DNA of 64,000 nt from Oscillospiraceae bacterium (GTDB taxonomy: Bacteria; Bacillota; Clostridia; Oscillospirales; Ruminococcaceae). The stretch spans positions 1-64,000 of the forward strand of contig JAGAUA010000019.1 in the NCBI GenBank assembly GCA_017847885.1. Reading direction: 5' to 3'. Position numbers and translations under genes: made by a program. This document shows, piece by piece, positions 17,550 through 25,103 of the stretch (the stretch's first letter is position 1; every line of letters starts with the position of its first letter). Under the pieces are notes generated by a model. The model saw only the letters and a list, made by a program, of their open reading frames with translations, was not told the DNA's origin and searched no databases.

Positions 17550-18947
17550 TCATCGGTTGTATTTTTCATCCAGAATTTCCAATATTCTTCTTGCAACTTT
17601 GTTTATGTCTCCGCAGCCCAAGGTAACTATCAAATCGCCCTCTTCGGCGTGCTCCGCAACATACTGCGCCGTCAGTTCAAAGTTGGGGTCATGCTCCTCC
17701 TCGTCAAAGTAAACGCTTCCCTCAATTTTGTCCGCAAGAGCCTTTGTGTGTATGCCCAAAGTATTTTTCTCGCGGCTGCCCATGATAGAGGTCAGAACCA
17801 CCTTGTCTGCAATGGAAAGCGCCTTTGCAAAATCATCGAGCAGCAGAGCCGTCCTTGAAAATGTAAACGGCTGGTGTACCGCCCAAACCCGCTTGTAGCC
17901 AAGCTTTACCGCCGCGTTGAGGGTAACCGCTATCTCCGCAGGGTGGTGAGCGTAGTCGTCCACAACGGTTATGCCGCCGACCTCGCCGTACTTTTCAAAC
18001 CGTCTGCCTGCGCCGCGGAAATTGAACAGAGCCTTGGTTATACCGTCAAACGGCACGCCGCAGTTCTCCGCCGCCGCAATTGCCGCAAGGGCGTTCAAAA
18101 CGTTGTGCCTGCCTGCCACGTTAAGCGTTACCCTGCCAAGCTTTTTACCGCCGCAGTACGCGTCGAAGCCCGTTACCAAGCCTGCAAGCTCGATGTTGTC
18201 GGCGTAATAATCATTCTTACTGTCAAAGCCGAAGGTAATGATTTTCTTGCCCGTTATACCCTCGACAGCCTTCATGGAATTTGCGTCATCGCCATTGACA
18301 ATGACCGCCTTTTTGGCGTTTTCGCAAAATTTATGGAAAGATTTGATAATATTGTCAAGATTTTTAAAATAGTCGAGATGGTCCTCGTCAACATTTGTAA
18401 TAACCGCCGTATCCACCGACAGATTAAGGAAATGGTCCTGAAACTCGCACGCCTCGCACACCATAATATCGCTGCTGCCCGAACGTCCGCTGCCATGGAT
18501 AAGTGGGAGCTTTCCGCCGATTACCGCGCTTATGTCCAAGCCGCTTTCAACCAATATCTGGGTTATCATTGAAGTGGTGGTGGTCTTGCCGTGAGTACCG
18601 CTTACGCATATCGCATTATCAAACTCCTCGGTAATTATCCCCAGCATTTCACTTCTTTCCAACACGGGAACGCCGCTTGCCTTTGCCGCAATAAGCTCGG
18701 GATTATCCGCCATAATCGCAGCCGTGTGAACGATAAGTTCGGCTCCCTCGATATTTTCGGCACGCTGACCGAGAAAAACGGGAATACCCATGTTTCTGAC
18801 CGCTTGAAGCGTTTCGGTCTCGTTATTATCCGAGCCTGTAAGGTAGTATCCGCGGCCGTGGAGAATTTGCGCAAGAGGGTACATACCGCTGCCGCCGATG
18901 CCAATAAAATGAATATGACGACACTTGTTAAAAAATTGTTTATTCAA
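17550..18947 (-). CDS. murC: UDP-N-acetylmuramate--L-alanine ligase
   Basis: MurC adds L-alanine to UDP-MurNAc with ATP, the first peptide-adding step of peptidoglycan synthesis in the cytoplasm. Landmarks: HFIGIGGSGMYPLAQIL at the N-terminus (UDP binding), GTHGKTTTTSM (ATP loop), and VDDYAHHPAEI in the C-terminal third. The TTG at 18947 is preferred: GGGGTG lies six bases upstream, it gives MNKQFFNKCRHIHFIGIGG, and the resulting 465 residues fit the family. The ATG-initiated longer reading frame has an untypical 28-residue leader. It heads a transcript running on into lexA. Confidence 0.95.
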   Translation of the reverse strand: MNKQFFNKCRHIHFIGIGGSGMYPLAQILHGRGYYLTGSDNNETETLQAVRNMGIPVFLGQRAENIEGAELIVHTAAIMADNPELIAAKASGVPVLERSEMLGIITEEFDNAICVSGTHGKTTTTSMITQILVESGLDISAVIGGKLPLIHGSGRSGSSDIMVCEACEFQDHFLNLSVDTAVITNVDEDHLDYFKNLDNIIKSFHKFCENAKKAVIVNGDDANSMKAVEGITGKKIITFGFDSKNDYYADNIELAGLVTGFDAYCGGKKLGRVTLNVAGRHNVLNALAAIAAAENCGVPFDGITKALFNFRGAGRRFEKYGEVGGITVVDDYAHHPAEIAVTLNAAVKLGYKRVWAVHQPFTFSRTALLLDDFAKALSIADKVVLTSIMGSREKNTLGIHTKALADKIEGSVYFDEEEHDPNFELTAQYVAEHAEEGDLIVTLGCGDINKVARRILEILDEKYNR

Positions 18948-19129
18948 AAAATACACCCCGCATATTTTTGTTTCAGATTTAGTTAAGAAAAACCTGCTAT
19001 AATATAGGACAGTGATATATATTGTAAGCAAAAATTTTTGTTAAATACTGAATATTTTACCATTCAATGTTCAATAATAGGTTTGTAAAAAGTATATCAC
19101 AAATGTCAATTATCAAGGAGGACACTAAA

Positions 19130-19426
19130 ATGAACATCACAGACATTAAAATCAGAAAAATTATACCTGAGGGCAGACTTCGCGCAGTAATTTCCATTAC
19201 CATTGACAATATGCTTGCAGTGCATGACATAAAGGTAGTACAGGGCGATGAAAGACTGTTTGTTGCTATGCCCAGCAGAAAGGACGAGAGCGGCATTTTC
19301 AGAGATATCGTTCACCCTATCTCTCCCGAAGCTCGCAAGCTTATCGAGGAACAGATACTCGACGCTTACACCCGTCACATCGAGCAGATGCAGGCTGAGG
19401 CTGAAGCTGAGGAAGCAGGTCTTTGA
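19130..19426 (+). CDS. spoVG: septation regulator SpoVG
   Basis: A 98-residue protein starting MNITDIKIRKIIPEGRLRAV behind a perfect AAGGAGG. SpoVG is a small site-specific nucleic-acid-binding regulator that in Bacillota influences septum formation during sporulation, capsule and virulence. The core DERLFVAMPSRKDESGIFRDIVHPI is diagnostic. The C-terminal tail is acidic (EAEAEAEEAGL). It is monocistronic, divergent from murC and closed by a terminator. Confidence 0.95.
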   Translation: MNITDIKIRKIIPEGRLRAVISITIDNMLAVHDIKVVQGDERLFVAMPSRKDESGIFRDIVHPISPEARKLIEEQILDAYTRHIEQMQAEAEAEEAGL

Positions 19427-19466
19427 GCATATTATCGGGTATAACCTGTAAATTTACATTTTCTCT

Positions 19467-19497
19467 TCGGCAGCTTGAACGCTGCCGATTTTTTATT
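19467..19497 (+). terminator. terminator of spoVG
   Basis: CGGCAGC-ttgaac-GCTGCCG followed by ATTTTTTATTT, between convergent spoVG and the nudix gene; its tail reaches the nudix stop codon. Confidence 0.8.
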
Positions 19498-20029
19498 TTC
19501 CGAGAATACGTGCCGCTTTAAGAACCGCACACTGGGTCTTTGCGTCGGGTATTTCGCCGTCCATTATCATTTTCAGCACGTCCTCGAATTTGATTTTCAG
19601 CACGTCGAGGAACTCGTCGTCGTCCAAGTCCTGATTTTCAAAGGAAAGCCCCGTTGCAAGATACATATGGATTTTTTCGGTAAGATATGCAACAGAGGGA
19701 TAACAAACTCCCAAATACTCGAATTTTTCGCATACCGCGCCCGTTTCCTCACGAAGTTCCCGCAGACCTGCCTCGCGGTGATCCTCGCCGAATTCCAGCT
19801 TACCAGCAGGTATCTCCAGAAGCGCCTCACCGAACGGATAGCGGAACTGCTTTACCATAAGTATCTCGCCCTTTTCATTCACGGGCACGATGCATACTCC
19901 GCCGGGGTGAACAACAAGCTCACGGTTGACTATCTCGCCGTTTTCAAGCTCCGCCTTATCCTTTTTCACGGTTATGATCTTTCCGTCGAATATCATCTCG
20001 GAGCTTACAGTTTTTTCAAAAAGGTGCAT
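19493..20029 (-). CDS. NUDIX hydrolase, ADP-ribose pyrophosphatase type
   Basis: A 178-residue enzyme that hydrolyses nucleoside-diphosphate-X compounds, in this subgroup probably ADP-ribose to AMP and ribose 5-phosphate. The Nudix box is complete: GKLEFGEDHREAGLRELREE followed by TG. The preceding strand, VVHPGGVCIVPVNEKGEILM, and MVKQFRYPFGEALLEIPAG are typical of the NudF/YqkG subgroup. The start at 20029 has GGAGGG upstream; the longer ATG-led frame adds 30 untypical residues. It is transcribed alone. Confidence 0.92.
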   Translation of the reverse strand: MHLFEKTVSSEMIFDGKIITVKKDKAELENGEIVNRELVVHPGGVCIVPVNEKGEILMVKQFRYPFGEALLEIPAGKLEFGEDHREAGLRELREETGAVCEKFEYLGVCYPSVAYLTEKIHMYLATGLSFENQDLDDDEFLDVLKIKFEDVLKMIMDGEIPDAKTQCAVLKAARILGK

Positions 20030-20169
20030 AACAAACCCTCCATGTATCACAGCAGGCATCGTACTCCATATCGGTGTGCAACGCACAACAAATGTTCTAT
20101 TTTTAACATTATAACACATTTAAATCCATTTAACAAGGGGGTTTTTGCATTTTTTTATAATTTTCACAC

Positions 20170-20211
20170 AAAAAAAATTAAGCTGCAAGCACAAATCCAT
20201 GCACTTGCAGC
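20170..20211 (-). terminator. terminator of the HEXXH protein gene
   Basis: On the minus strand GCTGCAAG and CTTGCAGC form an 8-bp stem around a 14-nt loop, followed by TTAATTTTTTTT. It lies just beyond the stop codon at 20220. Confidence 0.75.
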
Positions 20212-20219
20212 CTGTTAAG

Positions 20220-20783
20220 TTATCCTGCCGCGTCAAGTATTCCGCCTTTTCCCTGCGACGGGTCGGACATTCCCACATTGAATTTATCGCTGTCATTTCC
20301 GCTTCTTGTGGTAGTTCTCGTTGTGCCGCCCGAAACGTAAATTTTACCGCATTCGGGGCAGATACCCGTGTGTATAGTCACGCTCTGGGAAACTATCTCG
20401 CCGCCCTCGCGCTCCGCCTTTGAACGGTTTCTGCTGACATGCTCCTGCTCGTGGCTTCGTACTCTTGCGCCTGCCGCCTTGGGGTCGACCTTTGTAGGAG
20501 TCTGGAACGACACCCCCGAATCATCGGAACCGTCCTGATAACGCCTGTTTTTGCAGGTCTGACATTCAAATGAATCGAAGCGGCGCTTTTTATCAGCTTC
20601 GTCCGAGACCTTGCCGCCGGGCAATTTTTCGGCATTTTCGCCGTCCTTGCCGATTTTTGCAGCGTAGCCGTCCTGTTCCGCGCCGAGCGTCTTGCCAAGG
20701 CTGTTTCTGCGGTAAACGCCCATTCCGTAGGAAGCGTCCGAAAAGCCCTGCATTATGCCTGTACCGATAGGTTCAATTGCCAT
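20220..20783 (-). CDS. putative HEXXH-motif metalloprotein (SprA-related)
   Basis: A 187-residue cytoplasmic protein with an N-terminal Gly/Tyr-rich region, then FECQTCKNRRYQDGSDDSGV, a strongly conserved block in clostridial proteins of this type, then SHEQEHV, an HEXXH zinc-peptidase signature, and IHTGICPECGKIYVSGGTT with a second CxxC. It resembles the SprA-related putative metallopeptidase family. Two CxxC pairs suggest a structural zinc as well. No signal peptide is present. Substrate and process are unknown. The gene is monocistronic between the nudix gene and tRNA-Leu, with AGGAGG before the start. Confidence 0.8.
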   Translation of the reverse strand: MAIEPIGTGIMQGFSDASYGMGVYRRNSLGKTLGAEQDGYAAKIGKDGENAEKLPGGKVSDEADKKRRFDSFECQTCKNRRYQDGSDDSGVSFQTPTKVDPKAAGARVRSHEQEHVSRNRSKAEREGGEIVSQSVTIHTGICPECGKIYVSGGTTRTTTRSGNDSDKFNVGMSDPSQGKGGILDAAG

Positions 20784-20952
20784 AAAAAATCCTCCTTTCG
20801 GCGTAAAATATTTCTGTTGTGAAAATTATACCACACTTTTATTGCTTATTCAATAGTTACGGTTAAAATTTTGGTGCAATGATTCAAAATTTGTGCAGTC
20901 AAATGGGTTTAAGGTAATTTACAAAAAATTAATAAATATTTTTGTAAAAAGC

Positions 20953-20981
20953 TTGACAAGCTTAATGTGGCGTGATATAAT
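20953..20981 (+). promoter_or_regulatory. promoter of tRNA-Leu
   Basis: TTGACA (20953-20958), 17 nt, TATAAT (20976-20981); a consensus sigma-A promoter 28 nt before the tRNA. Confidence 0.85.
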
Positions 20982-21009
20982 AATAAAGTCGAAAAAATGA
21001 ATATGATAT

Positions 21010-21093
21010 GCGAGTGTGCTGGAATAGGCAGACAGGCACGTTTGAGGGGCGTGTGTCTTTGACGTATGGGTTCAAGTCCCATTACTCGCACCA
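21010..21093 (+). tRNA. tRNA-Leu (GAG)
   Basis: Acceptor GCGAGTG pairs with TACTCGC. The anticodon loop TTGAGGG on stem CACGT/GCGTG gives anticodon GAG. A long variable arm and T-arm ATGGG-TTCAAGT-CCCAT are present, and CCA is encoded. It reads CUC/CUU codons. Confidence 0.95.
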
Positions 21094-21096
21094 TAT

Positions 21097-21137
21097 CAAA
21101 ACCGTAAGAAGCGTAAATGCGCAGCTTACGGTTTTTT
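21097..21137 (+). terminator. terminator of tRNA-Leu
   Basis: AAAACCGTAAG pairs with CTTACGGTTTT across a 17-nt loop and runs into TTTTATTTT. Confidence 0.75.
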
Positions 21138-21223
21138 ATTTTATAATGTAATAAAATCCTTTTTATCAGCCAAACTATTTATATAAAATTTTATATAAAT
21201 ATTGCCGAGGAAGGGATTATATT

Positions 21224-21892
21224 ATGGATACAAAAAAAGCCGTTTGGACGATGATTATTTGCGGAGCAATGACCGCAGGACTGCTTGCCGTACCCGAATT
21301 TGTTCTCGATACCGTACCCACAGCGACCGCTGTTGAGGTGGAAAAGGTCGAGCATACGGACAGCCTGTCCTTGTCGGGGTCGATAACGAAAAATTATCGG
21401 GACGAAACCATGTCCGTGCAGATATACGTTCCCGAAAAGGATATCAGCAAGGTCTCGGAAGGGCAAAAGGCTGAGATAACGGGGGACGCTTTTCCCGGTA
21501 AGAGTTATACGGGCTTTGTGGAAAAAATTGCAGAAACGGCAACTAAAGTCCAGAGCGGCAGCGTACATCAGACGGCGGTAGAGGTCACGATAAAGATAGA
21601 CGAGCCCGATAATTCCCTAAAGCACGGCTACACTGCGTCGGTCAAGCTTGCGACATCGGAGCCGTATGTGATGAACATTGTCCCCTACGAAGCCGTACAG
21701 CAGGACAGCGGCGGCGAATATGTATACATTTTCAACAACGGCAAGGCTGAAAAAAAGTATGTCGAAACAGGTGCGGAGCTTAGCAGCGGCGTTGAGATAA
21801 AGACGCCAATTTCCGATACGGAGCATATCGTTGAAATAGACGAGCTTGTGGAAAACGGCGATACTGTAAAGCTTGGAGGCAGCCATGATTGA
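21224..21892 (+). CDS. HlyD/MacA-like efflux adaptor, short
   Basis: A 222-residue protein with an N-terminal signal anchor (WTMIICGAMTAGLLAVPEFVL) and an extracytoplasmic region. The latter contains MSVQIYVPEKDISKVSEGQKAEIT and GYTASVKLATSEP, matching the beta-barrel and membrane-proximal domains of MacA/HlyD-type adaptors, but the coiled-coil hairpin and most of the lipoyl domain are missing (usual length 350-450). Short adaptors of this sort accompany FtsX-type permeases in Bacillota. AAGGG precedes the ATG. Its end overlaps the permease gene by 8 nt, so the two products are made together. Confidence 0.82.
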   Translation: MDTKKAVWTMIICGAMTAGLLAVPEFVLDTVPTATAVEVEKVEHTDSLSLSGSITKNYRDETMSVQIYVPEKDISKVSEGQKAEITGDAFPGKSYTGFVEKIAETATKVQSGSVHQTAVEVTIKIDEPDNSLKHGYTASVKLATSEPYVMNIVPYEAVQQDSGGEYVYIFNNGKAEKKYVETGAELSSGVEIKTPISDTEHIVEIDELVENGDTVKLGGSHD

Positions 21893-23054
21893 GATACTCC
21901 GAACAAGATTTCGCTGCCTTTTTATAAATAAAATGCGCTCTCTGTTGACAATTACGGGCATTGCCGTGGGGGTAATGTCGGTTATAATAGTATCCTCCAT
22001 AGGCGAGGTTGGCAGGGCTTCCATAAACAGCGAGCTTTCGGGCATGGGCATGGACAGTCTGGTGGTCTCGGTGCAGTCGGGTGCAGTGGGCAAGCTTACC
22101 GAAAACGAGCTGGGAAAGATAAAAGAGCTGGACGACATTGCAAATGCTATGCCCCTTATAAGCTGCATAACCGACGGGAAAATAAAGGACAGCCGTATCA
22201 GATGCATGGCGTGGGGAGTAAACGAGGACGCAGACAACGTTATCGACCTTGAGATACTCCACGGGCGGCTTATCAACAGAGGGGATATTTCCCTAAAAAG
22301 CAACGTATGCGTAATTGACGAGGCAATTGCTTCAAAGCAGTACAAAAGGACAAATATCGTGGGGAAAACCCTTACCCTAAATTTAGGCGGAAAAGCGGAG
22401 GAATTTGAAATAATTGGCGTTGTAAAAAACGGCGTGAACACCCTGCAAAATATGCTGGGCGGCTTTATTCCGGATTTTGTGTATATCCCTTATTCCGTTA
22501 TGCAGGCGGAGCTTGGCAGAAACAGCTTTGACCAAATAACCGTTAAAGTCGAAAACCCTTCACAAAGCGATATGATAACGGAACGGGTCGAAACTGTTCT
22601 TGCGTCCGACGATTATTCGGTGGATAACCTGCTGAGCCAAAAGGAGAAGATGAACAACATTTTTTCGATAGCCTCACTTGCTTTGTCGGCAGTCGCAGGG
22701 GTAAGCCTTATTGTTTCGGGGATATCCATCATGACGGTCATGCTTGTGTCGGTAAGCGAGCGCACCCGTGAGATAGGCATAAAAAAATCTATCGGCGCAG
22801 ACAATTTCGTGATAATTGCCGAGTTCCTGTTTGAGTCGGAAATGCTCTCGCTTTTGGGCGGTCTGTTCGGAATAGCTTCGGGAGCGGTGATATCCTTTTT
22901 AATATGTATAATAACAGGCAGCGGATTTGTATTCAACTTTAAATTGTACCTTGCGGTACTTGCCGTGTGCCTGCTTATAGGCGGCGGCTTTGGGGTATAT
23001 CCTGCAATAAAGGCGGCAAAGCTAAAGCCTGTTGATGCGCTTCACCATGAATAA
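21885..23054 (+). CDS. MacB/FtsX-type ABC transporter permease
   Basis: A 389-residue permease: one helix at the N-terminus (MRSLLTITGIAVGVMSVIIV), a large extracytoplasmic MacB periplasmic-core domain (about residues 45-260), then three helices (SLALSAVAGVSLIVSGISIM; LGGLFGIASGAVISFLICII; FKLYLAVLAVCLLIGGGFGV). The SVSERTREIGIKKSIGA loop that couples to the ATPase and the C-terminal PAIKAAKLKPVDAL are intact, so it should work with an ABC ATPase. No ATPase gene follows or precedes; it would have to come from elsewhere in the genome. The start at 21885 has GGAGGC upstream. Likely role: export of peptides or lipoproteins, or antimicrobial-peptide defence. Confidence 0.9.
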   Translation: MIEILRTRFRCLFINKMRSLLTITGIAVGVMSVIIVSSIGEVGRASINSELSGMGMDSLVVSVQSGAVGKLTENELGKIKELDDIANAMPLISCITDGKIKDSRIRCMAWGVNEDADNVIDLEILHGRLINRGDISLKSNVCVIDEAIASKQYKRTNIVGKTLTLNLGGKAEEFEIIGVVKNGVNTLQNMLGGFIPDFVYIPYSVMQAELGRNSFDQITVKVENPSQSDMITERVETVLASDDYSVDNLLSQKEKMNNIFSIASLALSAVAGVSLIVSGISIMTVMLVSVSERTREIGIKKSIGADNFVIIAEFLFESEMLSLLGGLFGIASGAVISFLICIITGSGFVFNFKLYLAVLAVCLLIGGGFGVYPAIKAAKLKPVDALHHE

Positions 23055-23080
23055 AAATGTATGTCGATAACCAATAATAG

Positions 23081-23161
23081 TAACGGGCGGCTAATAGCCG
23101 CCCCTACTGTGAAATGACGCATTTAAGCCATTTTGTAGGAGCGGATATTATCCGCCCGTTA
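23081..23161. repeat. palindromic intergenic repeat
   Basis: Two 27-bp arms (23081-23107 and 23135-23161) are inverted copies matching at 24 of 27 positions, beginning TAACGGGCGG and ending in CTAC. Each arm has its own hairpin (GGGCGGCT-aat-AGCCGCCC and GCGGATA-t-TATCCGC). Its GC-rich hairpins stand out from AT-rich flanks. The style matches dispersed mobile palindromes seen in Clostridia. It may also stop transcription from the permease gene. Confidence 0.65.
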
Positions 23162-23192
23162 TAAATAATAAATCATTCAGCCAAACTGATAT

Positions 23193-24665
23193 TTACTGAT
23201 TATCCGAATAATCAAGGGTAAAATTCTCAAATTCCGCTGTATTTCCGCTGACGGCATAGATTCCGATAACAACGCCCGTAAAACCGCCCGAGACCTCGCT
23301 GGTGAGGTACTTTGTCTGTCCGCAGCCCAGGTGGGTATCGCCAACATAGAAGTTATAGAAAAGGTTGTCGGCAGCTATTCTAAGCTTTGCGCTGCCAGAA
23401 TTTATCGGCACGGCGGTTTGGATATGCTTTATGCCGCCGATATTCAGCTTCAGCACCGCTTCAAAACCGCTGTCTGTCTTGCGGAGAGCCACTTCGTAAT
23501 GCTCGTCCTCGCACATATAAACGGTAACGCCTGCTTCTCCCCCGTCAACGGTAACGTCAGCCGAAAGTTCAAATCCGAAATCTCTCTGGCGTATGCCGAT
23601 AAACGTGGGAGAATCGGTATCGTCAAGGGTGATATCCGTTCCGTGCAGGACTGCCTTGCTTTCGGAAAGCTCATAATTTTCAAGCTTCGGGTGACGGAGA
23701 TAGCACCAGTCGATGTTCCAATCGGTATTTTCAAGGGTGTAATTTTTCTTGAAATTCTGCGCAAAATCCCCCTCAATTTCGTAGCTTTCCGCGCAGGTGC
23801 CGTCCGTGCCTGCGGTAAACCAGCCGTCACTGTTAAACTGTACGGGAATGAGGAAAACCTCACGTCCGAGATTGTGGTAAGGCATCCACATATGTATCTG
23901 ACGGAAGCCGAGGCAGGCAATGTGCCAATTGCCGTTATAGTCCTCGATAAGGTCGCCGTGGCCTATGCCCTGAATGATGAACGGCGCTTTGTTGCGGTTT
24001 GTCAGCACGGGGTTTTTCGGGTAATTCTCAAAGGGACCCCACACCGACTTTGACCGTGCATAGGTAATCATATGACCGTACTCCGTGCCGCCCTCGGCAG
24101 CCATGAGGTAGTAGTAATCCCCTATCTTATACATATGAGGGCTTTCAAGATAACGTCCACCCGAGCCATGCCAGATGCACTTGCTTGCGGACAGCTTTTC
24201 GCCCGTTTCAATGTTTATCTCGCACTGTGTAACGCCGTCAACGCCGTCATCGTCACAGCCGTTGCTCATGAAAAAAGTTCTGCCGTCCTCAAAGTAGAGG
24301 GAGGGGTCTATTCCGCCCTGCTTTACCGTGATAGGCTCAGACCATTCGCCGTAAATGTCGTCGGTGTAAACGTAGAAATTCTCATGAGTGGTGTCGTTTG
24401 TGGTAACCATGTAAAATCGTCCGTTGTTGTAACGGATAGTAGGCGCAAAAACGCCGCCCGAGCTGTTTATCTTTTCAAGCATGACCTGACTTTTCCGTGT
24501 GAGGACGTGACCTATCTGCTTCCAGTTCACAAGGTCCTCGCTCTCGAAAAGAGGGACGCCGGGGAAATACTGAAACGAGCTGCATACCATATAATATTTG
24601 CCGTTTGCTCTGCATACGCTGGGGTCGGGGTAAAAGCCCTTGACTACGGGGTTTGTATAAATCAT
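23193..24665 (-). CDS. glycoside hydrolase family 43 beta-xylosidase/arabinofuranosidase
   Basis: A 490-residue enzyme without signal peptide, hence intracellular. It should release xylose or arabinose from imported oligosaccharides. The five-bladed propeller domain (1-310) holds the GH43 triad: base D14 in FYPDPS, pKa modulator D120 in GGIDPSL and acid E174 in YLESPHM. The C-terminal part (about 320-490) is the beta-sandwich GH43_C2 domain of the xylosidase subgroups. The start at 24665 follows AAGGAGAA; a longer ATG-led frame adds 22 unrelated residues. It lies at the edge of the plant-glycan cluster with a degraded LysR regulator remnant just upstream. Confidence 0.93.
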   Translation of the reverse strand: MIYTNPVVKGFYPDPSVCRANGKYYMVCSSFQYFPGVPLFESEDLVNWKQIGHVLTRKSQVMLEKINSSGGVFAPTIRYNNGRFYMVTTNDTTHENFYVYTDDIYGEWSEPITVKQGGIDPSLYFEDGRTFFMSNGCDDDGVDGVTQCEINIETGEKLSASKCIWHGSGGRYLESPHMYKIGDYYYLMAAEGGTEYGHMITYARSKSVWGPFENYPKNPVLTNRNKAPFIIQGIGHGDLIEDYNGNWHIACLGFRQIHMWMPYHNLGREVFLIPVQFNSDGWFTAGTDGTCAESYEIEGDFAQNFKKNYTLENTDWNIDWCYLRHPKLENYELSESKAVLHGTDITLDDTDSPTFIGIRQRDFGFELSADVTVDGGEAGVTVYMCEDEHYEVALRKTDSGFEAVLKLNIGGIKHIQTAVPINSGSAKLRIAADNLFYNFYVGDTHLGCGQTKYLTSEVSGGFTGVVIGIYAVSGNTAEFENFTLDYSDNQ

Positions 24666-24787
24666 AAGAATTCTCCTTATTTTTTGTTTGTTCCGTAAAA
24701 AATACGTCCTTTTCACCTGCGTATCTGACATACAGAAGTATATAGATTATACCATATTTTATTTTGGTTTACAAGTATTTTTATGCA

Positions 24788-24865
24788 AATATCCCTAATG
24801 ACTTGGCAAGCAGGCTGCACAGCATAATCAGCGACAATATTTTCAGTTGCTGCGACTTGACTAAA
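24788..24865 (-). pseudogene. remnant of a LysR-type regulator N-terminus
   Basis: Within the 438-nt gap upstream of the GH43 gene the minus strand reads FSQVAATENI, then DYAVQPACQVIRDI. Intact LysR proteins read F..VA.TEN-x8-L..SQPA.SQ.I..LE in this part of the helix-turn-helix, so several residues have been lost by small deletions. No start, ribosome site or continuation is present. The rest of the gap (24900-25050) shows only AT-rich sequence and two short inverted repeats (AACGGAA/TTCCGTT and TATCGGA/TCCGATA). Confidence 0.4.
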
Positions 24866-25052
24866 TTTAGGCAATGAGGTATAATTAATTATAAATTTTA
24901 TTTGCTCAACTTTGAGCTTGCCGATTCTGCCCTTTACGAAGCAAAGCATAACGGAAAAGCGCGTTCCGTTATTTACGGCGCTTCACTTCACGAAGTATGA
25001 TATCGGAAATCTTTTTATGGTATCCGATAACATATCATAGTATAACAAAAGC

Positions 25053-25085
25053 AACCGCACACGGATTTGATTTCCGTATGCGGTT
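25053..25085 (-). terminator. terminator downstream of the GH59 pseudogene
   Basis: AACCGCATACGGA pairs with TCCGTGTGCGGTT (one mismatch) across a 7-nt loop, followed on the minus strand by TGCTTTT. Confidence 0.65.
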
Positions 25086-25103
25086 ATATTTTTGTTTAAA
25101 TAA

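Noticed and set aside
16212..17858. 548-codon plus-strand open frame opposite the CPBP, lexA and murC genes
   Set aside because: It is the antisense shadow of three well-supported genes, with no ribosome site and a composition unlike a protein (runs of His, Tyr, Arg and Lys).
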